From Leucobacter sp. PH1c (GTDB lineage: Bacteria > Actinomycetota > Actinomycetes > Actinomycetales > Microbacteriaceae), in NCBI RefSeq assembly GCF_000633415.1, contig NZ_AYMV01000028.1:62001-126000 (forward strand): 64,000 nt of DNA. The letters are read 5' to 3'. The notes under the pieces were generated by a model. The model ran no database searches. It was not told where the DNA came from and saw only the letters and a list, made by a program, of their open reading frames with translations. This document shows positions 33,316 to 41,745 of this stretch, piece by piece (position 1 is the first letter of the stretch; each line of letters starts with the position of its first letter). The position numbers and the translations under genes are program-made.

Positions 33316-34962
33316 TCACTCGGCGCGGAGCACGCGGGCGACGAGCGCCTGCGCGGCCTCCTGCACCCGGGCGAGATGCTCCGGCCCGCGGAACGACTCC
33401 GCGTAGATCTTCATGACGTCCTCCGTGCCCGAGGGCCGGGCCGCGAACCAGGCGTGGTCGGTCTGCACCTTGAGCCCGCCGATCGCCGCGTCGTTGCCGG
33501 GCGCGCGGGTGAGGATCGCGGTGATCGGATCCCCCGCGAGCTCGGTGTCGGTCACGTCGCTCGGCGCAAGCGCCCCGAGCGCGGCCTTCTGCTCGGGCGT
33601 CGCCGCCGCATCGATGCGCGCGTAGGCCGGCTCCCCGTACTGCGCGACGAGCTCGCGGTAGCGCTCGGCGGGCGACTGCCCCGTGACCGCCTGGATCTCC
33701 GCGGCGAGCAGCGCGAGCAGGATCCCGTCCTTGTCGGTGCTCCAGGCGCTCCCGTCGAAGCGCTGGAAGGAGGCGCCCGCGCTCTCCTCGCCGCCGAACA
33801 CGACCGAGCCGTCGAAGAGCCCCGGCACGAACCACTTGAAACCGACGGGCACCTCGAGCAGTGCGCGGCCGTGGCCCGCGACGACGCGGTCGATCATCCC
33901 CGAGGAGACGAGCGTCTTGCCGATGCCCGCCGCAGCCGGCCACTCGGGCCGGTGCGTGAGCAGGTAGTCGATCGCGACCGCGAGGAAGTGGTTCGGGTTC
34001 ATCAGGCCGTCGGCCGTGACGATGCCGTGCCGATCCGCGTCCGCGTCGTTCCCCGTGATGAGCGAGAACTCGCTGCGGAACGCGTCGACCGTGCGCATCA
34101 CGTGCGCGGAGGACGGATCCATGCGGACCTTGCCGTCCCAGTCGAGGTGCATGAACCCCCACTGCGGGTCGACGCCCGGGCCGAGCACCGTGAGGGGGAT
34201 CGCGTGCCGCTCTCGGATCGCGGCCCAGTAGGCGACGCTCGCGCCGCCGAGCGGGTGCGCGCCGAACGAGACGCCGGCCTCCCGGATCGCGGCGAGGTCG
34301 ATCGCCTCGGGGAGCGCGTCGACGTAGGCGCCCAGGAAGTCGAAGTGCGGCGCGGCCGCGCGGGCGTCGGCGTCGGCGCGCGGGATCGCGGCGACGCCCG
34401 CGGCGAGGAGCTCGTTCGCGCGGGCCGCGATCCAGTTCGTCGCGTCGCTGTCCGCGGGGCCGCCGTGCGGCGGGTTGTACTTGAAGCCGCCGTCTGCGGG
34501 CGGGTTGTGGCTCGGAGTGACGACGATCCCGTCGGCCCGGCCCGGGTCGTCGGCCGCGCGGCCACGGTTGTAGCTGAGGATCGCGTGGCTGAGCGCCGGG
34601 GTGGGCACAAACCAGGCGTCGCCCGTGCCCGCGGAGGGGCGCGCGTCGACACCCGCGGCGAGGAGCACCTCGACGGCCGTGCGCTCGGCCGGCGCGGAGA
34701 GCGGGTGGGTGTCCGCGCCGATGAAGAGCGGGCCGGCGATGCCCTGCGCCGCACGGTACTCGGCGATGGCGGCGCTGATCGCCGCGATGTGCGCGTCGGT
34801 GAACGCACCGGTGAACGCCGAGCCGCGGTGCCCCGAGGTGCCGAACACCACGCGCTGGGCGGGATTCGCGAGGTCGGGGCTCGTCTCGGCGTAGGCCAGG
34901 AGCAGGGCGTCGACGTCGACGAGGTCTTCGGGGCGTGCGGGGGTGCCAGCGCGTTCGTGCAT
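33316..34962 (-). CDS. pgm: Phosphoglucomutase, alpha-D-glucose specific
   Basis: 548-residue cytoplasmic enzyme interconverting glucose 1- and 6-phosphate. The active serine loop is TPSHNPPADGGFKYNPPHGG, the magnesium loop is GNDADADRHGI, the sugar loop is VFGGEESAG, and the phosphate loop is RPSGTED near the C-terminus. Length and the N-terminal RVVFGTSGHRGSAFTGAF segment match the long bacterial Pgm type rather than ManB. Start ATG 34962 fits the family; ORF sequence further upstream runs into the palindromic intergenic region and is not coding. Divergent from the NagD-like gene. Confidence 0.96.
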   Translation of the reverse strand: MHERAGTPARPEDLVDVDALLLAYAETSPDLANPAQRVVFGTSGHRGSAFTGAFTDAHIAAISAAIAEYRAAQGIAGPLFIGADTHPLSAPAERTAVEVLLAAGVDARPSAGTGDAWFVPTPALSHAILSYNRGRAADDPGRADGIVVTPSHNPPADGGFKYNPPHGGPADSDATNWIAARANELLAAGVAAIPRADADARAAAPHFDFLGAYVDALPEAIDLAAIREAGVSFGAHPLGGASVAYWAAIRERHAIPLTVLGPGVDPQWGFMHLDWDGKVRMDPSSAHVMRTVDAFRSEFSLITGNDADADRHGIVTADGLMNPNHFLAVAIDYLLTHRPEWPAAAGIGKTLVSSGMIDRVVAGHGRALLEVPVGFKWFVPGLFDGSVVFGGEESAGASFQRFDGSAWSTDKDGILLALLAAEIQAVTGQSPAERYRELVAQYGEPAYARIDAAATPEQKAALGALAPSDVTDTELAGDPITAILTRAPGNDAAIGGLKVQTDHAWFAARPSGTEDVMKIYAESFRGPEHLARVQEAAQALVARVLRAE

Positions 34963-35002
34963 GCCCCCAGTGTGCCACCCCTCCCCCACCCACTCCTCCG
35001 AT

Positions 35003-35068
35003 TCGGGGTCACTCCGGCACCGTGTTGCGGGTGGGCGGGTCCGCAACACAGTGCCGGAGTGACCCCGA
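35003..35068. repeat. 28-bp inverted repeat between divergent genes
   Basis: Arms 35003-35030 and 35041-35068 are complementary over 28 bp with one mismatch, around a 10-base loop. The site lies between the starts of pgm (minus) and the NagD-like gene (plus), so neither gene can use it as a terminator. Confidence 0.9.
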
Positions 35069-35165
35069 TCCGGGGGCGGACCGGCGAGGGGGCCGTGGGT
35101 GAGCGGGGCGGCGGGTGGGGTGGCCGGTGGGGTGCCAACTTCACCGCCCGTTCATGGGCGCGGTC

Positions 35166-35171
35166 TATCCT
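35166..35171 (+). promoter_or_regulatory. -10 box of the NagD-like gene (leaderless)
   Basis: TATCCT, six bases before ATG 35178, with no ribosome site between. Confidence 0.5.
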
Positions 35172-35177
35172 GTTGCC

Positions 35178-35975
35178 ATGACCGAGCGTGCGATCCACCC
35201 CCGTCGGAGCGATATCGAGTGCTGGCTCACGGACATGGACGGTGTCCTGGTCCACGAGAACCGGGCGATCCCCGGAGCGGCCGAGCTGCTCGAGCACTGG
35301 CGCGAGGAGGAGATGCCCTACCTCGTGCTCACGAACAACTCGATCTTCACGGCCCGCGATCTGAGCGCCCGCCTCGCGGCCTCCGGCATCGACGTCCCCG
35401 AGGACCGGATCTGGACGAGCGCGCTCGCGACGGCCGCCTTCCTGAAGCAGCAGAAGCCCGGCGGCTCGGCCTTCGTGATCGGCGAGGCCGGGATCCTCAC
35501 CGCGCTCCACGACGCGGGCTACGTGATGACCGAGTCGGATCCCGACTTCGTCGTGGTGGGCGAGACCCGCAACTACTCGTTCGAGGCCATCACGAAGGCG
35601 ATCCGGCTGATCAGCCGCGGCGCGCGCTTCATCTCGACGAACCCGGACGCCACCGGCCCGAGCCCCGAGGGCCCGCTCCCCGCGACGGGCGCGATCAACG
35701 CGCTCATCACGAAGGCGACGGGCATGGAGCCGTACATCGTGGGCAAGCCGAACCCGATGATGTTCCGCTCGGCGCTCAACAAAATCGGCGCGCACTCGCA
35801 CAACACGGGCATGATCGGCGATCGCATGGACACCGACGTGGTGGCCGGCATGGAGGCGGGCCTCCACACCGTGCTCGTGATGACGGGCATCTCGGACCGC
35901 TCCGAGATCGAGCGCTTCCCCTTCCGCCCGGACGAGGTGCTCGGCTCCGTCGCGGAGCTGCTGCCCCGCGACTAG
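35178..35975 (+). CDS. HAD-IIA (NagD-like) phosphatase
   Basis: 265-residue hydrolase. Motif I is LTDMDGVLV (Asp about 19 and 21), motif II VLTNNS, and the C-terminal GKPNPMMF Lys plus MIGDRMDTDVVAGMEAG supply motifs III and IV. This is the NagD/p-nitrophenylphosphatase pattern (HAD-IIA); substrates such as nucleoside monophosphates, glycerol phosphate or 2-phosphoglycolate cannot be separated. It probably starts on a leaderless mRNA at ATG 35178. Its TAG stop overlaps the TAG stop of the opposing SHMT-like gene in the palindrome CTAG (35972-35975). Confidence 0.9.
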   Translation: MTERAIHPRRSDIECWLTDMDGVLVHENRAIPGAAELLEHWREEEMPYLVLTNNSIFTARDLSARLAASGIDVPEDRIWTSALATAAFLKQQKPGGSAFVIGEAGILTALHDAGYVMTESDPDFVVVGETRNYSFEAITKAIRLISRGARFISTNPDATGPSPEGPLPATGAINALITKATGMEPYIVGKPNPMMFRSALNKIGAHSHNTGMIGDRMDTDVVAGMEAGLHTVLVMTGISDRSEIERFPFRPDEVLGSVAELLPRD

Positions 35976-37309
35976 GGGCACGGGGCTGGCCTCCCCCACA
36001 GGTCGGAACCGAAACTGCGCCGGATCTCGCGCGAGCGCTCGGCGTCAGCGAAGTCCCCGCGCAGCAGCGCGGCGATGAGCGCTGCGATCGGTTCGGCGTG
36101 CTCGAACCCCGCGCCGAGCCGCACGATCTCCTGGGTTCCGAGCCGGATCCCGCCGGCTTCCTCGCCCACGCTCTGGTGCGGCAGCCGGCACGCGCCGACG
36201 AAGACTCCGCCGGCCTCGAGTGCCCGCATCGCCCGGGCTCCTCCGCCCCAGGGGGCGGCGTCGACCACGACTTGGTGGGTCGCGGTGATCCCGCGATCCG
36301 CCCCGAGGAGCGTGAGCCCGTGCGCGTGGAGCCGCTCGCCCAGCGCCACGGCAAGTTCAATCGTGCGCTTCGCCCAGGCCGGCCGCTGTTCGACGGCCTC
36401 CGCGGTCGCGATCGCAAGCGGACCGAGCCGCGCCGGATCGTAGTTCGATGAGAGCACGGGCGCGAGTGCTTCGCCCATGCGCTCCGCCACTTCGGGCTCA
36501 TTCGTCACCGCGGCCCCGCCCGCTGGCCCGGCCAGGGTCTTGTAGGTGGAGAAGGTGAGCAGATCCGCGCCCTCTGCGAGCGGGTTCGGGAACTCGCCCG
36601 CCGCGATCAGCCCCGCCACATGGGAAGCGTCGAAGATCAGCCGGGCTCCGACGCGATCCGCGGCGTCGCGCAACGGCCCGATCCGTGTCGGGAACTGGAT
36701 CACGCTCCCGCCGACGAGAATGATCCGCGGGCGCACATCGCGCACGAAGTCGACGAGTTCCGCATCGAGGATCTCACCGCTTCGCGAGTCGACGGGGAGG
36801 AAGCTCCCCCGCAGGCCGCGGACTCCGGCGGTCCCGTCTGCAAGGTGACTGGTGTGGCTCCCCGCGCTCGGCGGCAAGGTCGCGATCGTGTCGCCGGGCG
36901 CGGCAAGGGCGGCGTATGCGGCGAGATTCGCGAGCGTTGCGGTGACGAATCGTCCGTCCGCGAATCGTCCGCCGAAGCCGTTCCGCAGCTGCTGCGCGAC
37001 GATCACCTCGAGTTCCTCGATGGGACCGAGCGCGGGCTGGATCTTCTCTCCGGGCCAGCCGATCGCCGGGCGGGAGGCGAGATCCGCAGTGTGGGCGGCC
37101 CGCACGCGGGGAGACAGCACGTTGCTCCCCGCGTACAAGTTCAAGCCGCCCCCGCCGCTGAGCCGCAGCTGCGCGTCCTGTGCGGCCGTGACGGCGCCCG
37201 TCACCGCGTCCGCATCCGCCTCCGCGTGAGCGGCCACGAGTTCCGCAGCGCGCCGCTGCACGGGAGCTGTTCCCCAGGGGATCAAGGGGGTGTCGAGCAG
37301 TGCGCTCAC
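35972..37309 (-). CDS. SHMT-like PLP-dependent enzyme
   Basis: 445 residues from GTG 37309, which has GGAG seven bases upstream. Fold-type I PLP enzyme closest to serine hydroxymethyltransferase: AAPGDTIATLPPSAGSHTSH, FDASHVAGLIAAGEFPNPL (Asp227, His230) and STYKTLAGPAGG with the PLP Lys257. It is divergent from housekeeping GlyA: the usual THKTLRGPRGG reads TYKTLAGPAGG, and the N-terminus differs. Its partners (aldehyde dehydrogenase, beta-hydroxyacid dehydrogenase, symporter) suggest it cleaves or forms a beta-hydroxy-alpha-amino acid, releasing an aldehyde and glycine or alanine. Candidates are alpha-methylserine- or phenylserine-type substrates; this is inference. Confidence 0.8.
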   Translation of the reverse strand: MSALLDTPLIPWGTAPVQRRAAELVAAHAEADADAVTGAVTAAQDAQLRLSGGGGLNLYAGSNVLSPRVRAAHTADLASRPAIGWPGEKIQPALGPIEELEVIVAQQLRNGFGGRFADGRFVTATLANLAAYAALAAPGDTIATLPPSAGSHTSHLADGTAGVRGLRGSFLPVDSRSGEILDAELVDFVRDVRPRIILVGGSVIQFPTRIGPLRDAADRVGARLIFDASHVAGLIAAGEFPNPLAEGADLLTFSTYKTLAGPAGGAAVTNEPEVAERMGEALAPVLSSNYDPARLGPLAIATAEAVEQRPAWAKRTIELAVALGERLHAHGLTLLGADRGITATHQVVVDAAPWGGGARAMRALEAGGVFVGACRLPHQSVGEEAGGIRLGTQEIVRLGAGFEHAEPIAALIAALLRGDFADAERSREIRRSFGSDLWGRPAPCP

Positions 37310-37361
37310 AACGGTTCTCCTCTTCTTCTGAACAGGGGCGTGGCCGCCCGGTGCCGCGGGG

Positions 37362-37481
37362 CTACTCGCCGCGGAAGGCGTCACGCAGGTCGCGCAGAGT
37401 GGGCGGAAGGCCCATGGCGGTGACCGCGAGACCGACGACGATCGCGAGGATCACGCCGCCGTAGAGGATGACTCCGTACAT
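37362..37481 (-). CDS. 39-aa membrane peptide, symporter accessory subunit
   Basis: Reads MYGVILYGGVILAIVVGLAV as one membrane helix, then a short amphipathic charged tail (LRDLRDAFRGE). ATG 37481 lies 3 bases after the stop of the sodium/solute symporter gene with AAGGA seven bases upstream, so the pair is translationally coupled. Small accessory peptides beside SSS-type symporters are a known arrangement, which fits length, topology and position. The 52-base gap to the SHMT-like gene follows. Confidence 0.75.
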   Translation of the reverse strand: MYGVILYGGVILAIVVGLAVTAMGLPPTLRDLRDAFRGE

Positions 37482-37484
37482 GAT

Positions 37485-38993
37485 TTATCCTTCCTTCGTT
37501 GCTGTCGCAGGCGCTGCGTCTCCCGCAGCGTCCGAGTCGTCGCTGACACCGCTCGTCTCATCCCACACGGTCTCGACCGCGGCGGTGTCGGGCGCGACGA
37601 TGTCGAAGCCGCGTGGGGCCATCCCGGTCTTCGGCGTAAGCGCCACCACCAGGAAGAACACGATGAGGTTCGTCACGAGGCCGACGGCGAGGCCGAGGAT
37701 GCCGAACGGCTCGCCGAGCGGGCCGTTCCAGAGCCAGGTCGACAGCAGGCCGGCCACCATGGCGATGGGGCCGGCGAGCCGGTGCCGCACGTCGAAGAGC
37801 ACGCCGAGCAGCAGCGGCACGATGACCGTGGGAGCCCAGGTCGAGAAGTACACCATCAGGATGTCGATGATGTTCGGGAACGAAAGGCCGACCACGAGGG
37901 CGATCACCCCGATCACGAGATTCATGACCCGCTGGAAACGGAGGCGCGTGTGATCCTCGATCTTCCGCCGCCCGCCGAGAGTCCAGAGATCGCGCACCAC
38001 AACGACCGTGGTCGAATTCAGGAATGAGGACGCGCTCGACATGATGATGGCAATGAATCCAGCGACGAGCAGGCCGGTGAAGCCCGCAGGAATCACGCGG
38101 TTGATGAGCTCGGGCATGGCCGCGTCGGAGGGGATCGTGGGGTCGAGGGCCCGCGCGAGGATTCCGCCCGAGGAGGTCGTGAAGAGGAACACGATGCCGA
38201 AGATGCCCGCGTAGATGAACGCCTTGCGCACGGTCTTCGTGTTCGCTCCGGCGAAGGCGCGCTGGGAGTAGGGCTGGATAAGCGTCTCGCCGAAGACGAA
38301 GCCGATGAACAGGCTGATGAAGAACCCGATGGGCTTGTCGCCGGTGATCGTGAAGAACTCCGGCGGCACACTCGCGACGATCTCCGCGGGGGTGCCGACG
38401 CTGCGGATCGCGACCAGGATCGCGATGGGGATCGCGACGGCGAGCACGGCGAAGTGGATCACATCGGCTCGGACGTCGGACCAGAGCCCGCCCGCGGTCG
38501 AATAGACGATGACGATGAGCGTGAGCACGATCGCGCCGACCGTGAAGTCGATTCCGGTGAACACCTCGAGGATGGTTCCGAGAGCGCGGATCTGCGCGCC
38601 GAGGATCGCTGCGCAGACCACCATCGAAATGAGTCCGGTGAAGACCCGGGCCACCACGCCGTAGTGGTGCTCCATCACGTCCCCGACGGTTTCGGCGGCG
38701 TAGCGGCGCAGGCGCGGAGCGACCCAGATGCCGACCGCGATCGTCGCGAGCGGGAATCCGAGCAGCGCGAAGAAGTAGGTGTATCCCTCGCGGAACGTTG
38801 CCCCCGCGGCGCCGATGGCGAAGGACCCGCCGATGTAACTCGCCGCGAGCGTCGCGGTCACGATACCGACCGGAAGCGAAGACCCTGCGACGGCGAAGTC
38901 GCGGCCGGTCTTGACCTTCTTCAAGCCGGCGAGCCCGATGAGCACGATGATCACCAGGTAGCAGGCCACGATGACCCAATCGATGACTGTCAT
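37485..38993 (-). CDS. Sodium:solute symporter (SSS family)
   Basis: 502-residue membrane protein with about 13 helices. SSS features: TATLAASYIGGSFAIGAAGATFREGYTYF in helix 2, YSTAGGLWSDVRADVIHFAVL (helix 5-6), SSASSFLNSTTVVVVRDLW in the sodium-site helix 8 with paired serines. The C-terminal 45 residues are acidic and cytoplasmic. The family imports amino acids, sugars, carboxylates or pantothenate with Na+. Genomic context points to an amino-acid-like substrate degraded by the adjacent PLP enzyme and dehydrogenases. Separated from the upstream aldehyde dehydrogenase by 166 bases holding two palindromes. Confidence 0.9.
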   Translation of the reverse strand: MTVIDWVIVACYLVIIVLIGLAGLKKVKTGRDFAVAGSSLPVGIVTATLAASYIGGSFAIGAAGATFREGYTYFFALLGFPLATIAVGIWVAPRLRRYAAETVGDVMEHHYGVVARVFTGLISMVVCAAILGAQIRALGTILEVFTGIDFTVGAIVLTLIVIVYSTAGGLWSDVRADVIHFAVLAVAIPIAILVAIRSVGTPAEIVASVPPEFFTITGDKPIGFFISLFIGFVFGETLIQPYSQRAFAGANTKTVRKAFIYAGIFGIVFLFTTSSGGILARALDPTIPSDAAMPELINRVIPAGFTGLLVAGFIAIIMSSASSFLNSTTVVVVRDLWTLGGRRKIEDHTRLRFQRVMNLVIGVIALVVGLSFPNIIDILMVYFSTWAPTVIVPLLLGVLFDVRHRLAGPIAMVAGLLSTWLWNGPLGEPFGILGLAVGLVTNLIVFFLVVALTPKTGMAPRGFDIVAPDTAAVETVWDETSGVSDDSDAAGDAAPATATKEG

Positions 38994-39072
38994 GATGAGA
39001 TTCTCCCCGTCGAGTTCTCGGTGCGAATGTCTGCGAACACGTTTCCTCCTTGTAACGCCTGCATACCGTGGG

Positions 39073-39127
39073 CTGAGCAGCGCTGCTCAGTGCCGGTGGA
39101 TCGGGCCCGTGGGGCCCGATCCACCGG
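39073..39127. repeat. 18-bp palindrome and 16-bp hairpin between ALDH and symporter genes
   Basis: CTGAGCAGCGCTGCTCAG (39073-39090) is a perfect palindrome; 39093-39108 pairs perfectly with 39112-39127 around a 3-base loop. On the minus-strand transcript the 16-bp stem comes first, 33 bases after the ALDH stop. Likely a partial terminator or RNA-processing element; an operator is also possible. Confidence 0.8.
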
Positions 39128-39159
39128 AGTGGCACGTGCGGGTGCAGCGTGCCGGGTGC

Positions 39160-40641
39160 CTACGCCGAGATGGCGATAGTGATGTTCTTCACGTTGGTGA
39201 AGCTCTCGAGCGCACCATCGACCGAGTATTCCCGACCGAGCCCGCTCTGCTTGTTCCCGCCGTACGACATTCCAGGCAGCTGCCCGCCGCCGCGGTTCAC
39301 CTGGATCCACCCGGCCTCGAGCCGGTTGGCGGTGCGGAGCGCTGTCGAGACGTCGCGGGTGAACACGTAGCCGGCGAGACCGTAGTCGCTGTCGTTCGCC
39401 CACTCGATCACCTGCTCCTCGTCGGACCAGGGAATGACCACCAGCACGGGTCCGAAGACTTCCTCGCGGGTGACGGCCCAGTCCGCCTGAGCCCCGAGGA
39501 TCACGGTCGGGGCCACGTAATACCCCTCCCGGTCGGCGGGGTTTGCCGTTCCGCCGGTGGCGAGCTCGCCGCCGGCTTCAACCGCTCCGGCGATGTAGGA
39601 CAGGACGGTAGCGTGCTGGTGCGCGTTCACGATCGCGCCGATGTCCGAAGCCTCGTCGAGCGGATCGCCGACGCGCAGCTTCCCGAGGGCTTCGACGAGC
39701 TTCGGCACGAAGTCCTCGATGATGCTCTCGTGCACGTACAGCCGCGAGCCCGCCGTGCACGACTGCCCCTGACGGGTGAAGCGCATGGCATTGATGACGT
39801 GCTGCACGGTCTCGGCATCATTCGAGTCGGGGAACACGATCGCGGGCGACTTCCCACCCAGCTCGAGCGTCACGGGGGCGATCCGGTCTGCCGCGGCGGA
39901 GATGATGTCCTTGCCGACTCCGGTGGAGCCGGTGAAGGTGAGCTTGGCGACCCGTGGATGGCGGGCGAGCGCCGCGCCCGCAACGCTGCCGGAACCCGTC
40001 AGCACGTTGAGCACTCCCGGGGGCAGGATCTCGTTCGCCCACTCCGCGACGCGGAGCACGGCGAGCGGCGCGAGGTCCGCGGCCTTGAGGACGAGCGTGT
40101 TGCCCGTCATCAGGGCCATCGCGATCTTCAGCGAGGACAGCGTCACCGGAGCGTTCCAGGGCACGATCCCGCCCACCACCCCGATCGGTTCGCGCACCGT
40201 GTAGCTCAGCAGTCCGTCCCCAAACGGCAGAGTCTCACCCTTCTGCTGGGAGGCGACTTCGCCGTAGAAGCGGAAGATGTCTGCGCCCGAGGCGGCCTCA
40301 CCTCGCGCCTGCGTGCGCAGCGCGTTGCCCGTCTCCGAGGCGATGAGGCGCGCGAGCTCCTCCTGCTGCTCAGCGATCCGGTCGCCGATCGCGAGCAGCA
40401 TCCGGCCCCGATCGCGAGCGGGCAGGCGCCCCCACGTCGCGAACGCCGCCTGCGCCGCGCTCACCGCGGCGTCGACATCGCGCTCGTCGGAGGCGGGGAC
40501 GAAGGCGAGAGTCTGCTTGCGACCCGGGTTCTCGACCGCGGTCCACGCGCCGCTCTGCGCCGCGCGCCACTCACCGCCGATCAGCTGCGGAACCTCGGGT
40601 GCGGTCGTGGTGTCCGCGTCGAGTGCGGTCCGAACAATCAT
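39160..40641 (-). CDS. Aldehyde dehydrogenase (NAD(P)+)
   Basis: 493-residue ALDH superfamily enzyme. Catalytic Glu260 (VTLELGGKSP) and Cys295 (QGQSCTAGSR), Asn163 in PWNAP, and the cofactor loop FTGSTGVGKDI are all present; the C-terminal NRGGGQLPGMSYGGNKQSGLGREYS is typical of betaine/hydroxymuconic-type ALDHs. It would oxidise the aldehyde released by a partner enzyme. ATG 40641 overlaps the stop of the dehydrogenase gene upstream (ATGA), showing coupling. The exact aldehyde is not determinable. Confidence 0.93.
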   Translation of the reverse strand: MIVRTALDADTTTAPEVPQLIGGEWRAAQSGAWTAVENPGRKQTLAFVPASDERDVDAAVSAAQAAFATWGRLPARDRGRMLLAIGDRIAEQQEELARLIASETGNALRTQARGEAASGADIFRFYGEVASQQKGETLPFGDGLLSYTVREPIGVVGGIVPWNAPVTLSSLKIAMALMTGNTLVLKAADLAPLAVLRVAEWANEILPPGVLNVLTGSGSVAGAALARHPRVAKLTFTGSTGVGKDIISAAADRIAPVTLELGGKSPAIVFPDSNDAETVQHVINAMRFTRQGQSCTAGSRLYVHESIIEDFVPKLVEALGKLRVGDPLDEASDIGAIVNAHQHATVLSYIAGAVEAGGELATGGTANPADREGYYVAPTVILGAQADWAVTREEVFGPVLVVIPWSDEEQVIEWANDSDYGLAGYVFTRDVSTALRTANRLEAGWIQVNRGGGQLPGMSYGGNKQSGLGREYSVDGALESFTNVKNITIAISA

Positions 40642-41549
40642 GCGATGCCTGCTTCCTTCGTCTGGAGTCGAGTGCCGGTGAAGTCCTCGTAGAACTCGAC
40701 CACGCTGGTGAAGTCCTTCGCCCCACGACCGTCGCGATGACCGATGCGGAAGAGGTCGCCCACCACGTTCGAGACGGGGGTGGGCAATTCGGTGCGCGCC
40801 GCAGAGGTGAGGAAGAGCTTGATGTCCTTCAGCATGAAGTCGAGCGCGAACCCAGTGGGACGGTCCTCCGTGAAGAGCGTGCGGGGGAAGTAGCTCGACA
40901 GCACGTGGCTGTTCGCCGAGCTGGTCGAGAGGACCCGGGCGGCCGTATCGAGTTCCACGCCCGCCGCTACCGCCGCGCTCAGGCCTTCGCCGAGCGCGGC
41001 GATGTTGATCGCCGTGATGATGTTATTCGCGAGCTTGATCGCTTGGCCGCTCCCGGTCTCCCCCACCAGAAACACATTGCTCGCGTACGCCTCGATCACC
41101 GGGCGCGCGCGCTCGAACGCCTCGGCGTTCCCTCCCGCCATCACCGCAAGCGTTCCCGCTTCAGCCCCCTGCACTCCACCGCTCACCGGCGCATCGAGGT
41201 AGGTGACTCCTGCCTCCGCGGCACGCGCAGCGAGTTCGCGAGAAGTCTCGGGGTCGATCGTGCTGTGATCAATGATGATGGTGCCGGGACGCGCACCCTG
41301 CAGCACGCCGCGCTCACCCGCAACGACCGCGCGGACGATCGCGGGCGACGGCAGGCTCAGGAACACGATCTCCGCCTGCGCTGCTGCCTCCGCGGCGGAC
41401 TCCGCGGCGGTCGCGCCCTGCGCGACGAGCGCCGCAACGGCTTCGGCGTTGAGGTCAGACACGGCCACGCCATGCCCCGCCGCGAGCAGGTGCGGAACCA
41501 CCCGACTGCCGATATTTCCGAGGCCGATGAAGCCCAGCTGTCCTGCCAC
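40638..41549 (-). CDS. Beta-hydroxyacid dehydrogenase, HIBADH-like
   Basis: 303-residue NAD(P)-binding enzyme of the 3-hydroxyisobutyrate dehydrogenase family. GFIGLGNIGSRV (6-17) binds the cofactor, DAPVSGGVQGAEAGTL (119-133) binds substrate, and GSGQAIKLANN holds catalytic Lys172. Substrates in this family include 3-hydroxyisobutyrate, L-serine, tartronate semialdehyde and related beta-hydroxyacids; the operon context supports a serine-like compound. The start is GTG 41549. First gene of the divergent catabolic unit facing the PucR-type regulator; a TAATCT box at 41614-41619 (minus) is its best -10 candidate. Confidence 0.9.
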   Translation of the reverse strand: MAGQLGFIGLGNIGSRVVPHLLAAGHGVAVSDLNAEAVAALVAQGATAAESAAEAAAQAEIVFLSLPSPAIVRAVVAGERGVLQGARPGTIIIDHSTIDPETSRELAARAAEAGVTYLDAPVSGGVQGAEAGTLAVMAGGNAEAFERARPVIEAYASNVFLVGETGSGQAIKLANNIITAINIAALGEGLSAAVAAGVELDTAARVLSTSSANSHVLSSYFPRTLFTEDRPTGFALDFMLKDIKLFLTSAARTELPTPVSNVVGDLFRIGHRDGRGAKDFTSVVEFYEDFTGTRLQTKEAGIA

Positions 41550-41652
41550 GATGTGCTCGCTTTCGTCATTGAAAATTGGGCCTGCAGAGTCCTGTCGCGG
41601 CCGTTCGCCTCTGAGATTAGGGAAGTTGCCGCGGCGAAACGCACGAGAAGTG

Positions 41653-41682
41653 TTGACGATTCACCACCGGAAGTTCGACAAT
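41653..41682 (+). promoter_or_regulatory. Promoter of the PucR-type regulator gene
   Basis: -35 TTGACG (41653-41658), 18-base spacer, -10 GACAAT (41677-41682). The -10 lies inside the 16-bp palindrome, so a protein bound there would block its own promoter. Confidence 0.5.
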
Positions 41683-41689
41683 TGTCGAA
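41674..41689. promoter_or_regulatory. Operator candidate TTCGACAATTGTCGAA
   Basis: A perfect 16-bp palindrome in the divergent interval between the HIBADH-like gene and the PucR-type regulator, overlapping the regulator's -10. It is the obvious binding site for the regulator encoded next to it. Confidence 0.7.
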
Positions 41690-41745
41690 GCATGGGACGG
41701 GGTCCGCCTGTGCCCCACCACCTCCCCAACGAAAGGGCCTCAGCC

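Noticed and set aside
35003-35068. The 28-bp inverted repeat as a terminator
   Set aside because: No gene ends there; both flanking genes start and point away from it.
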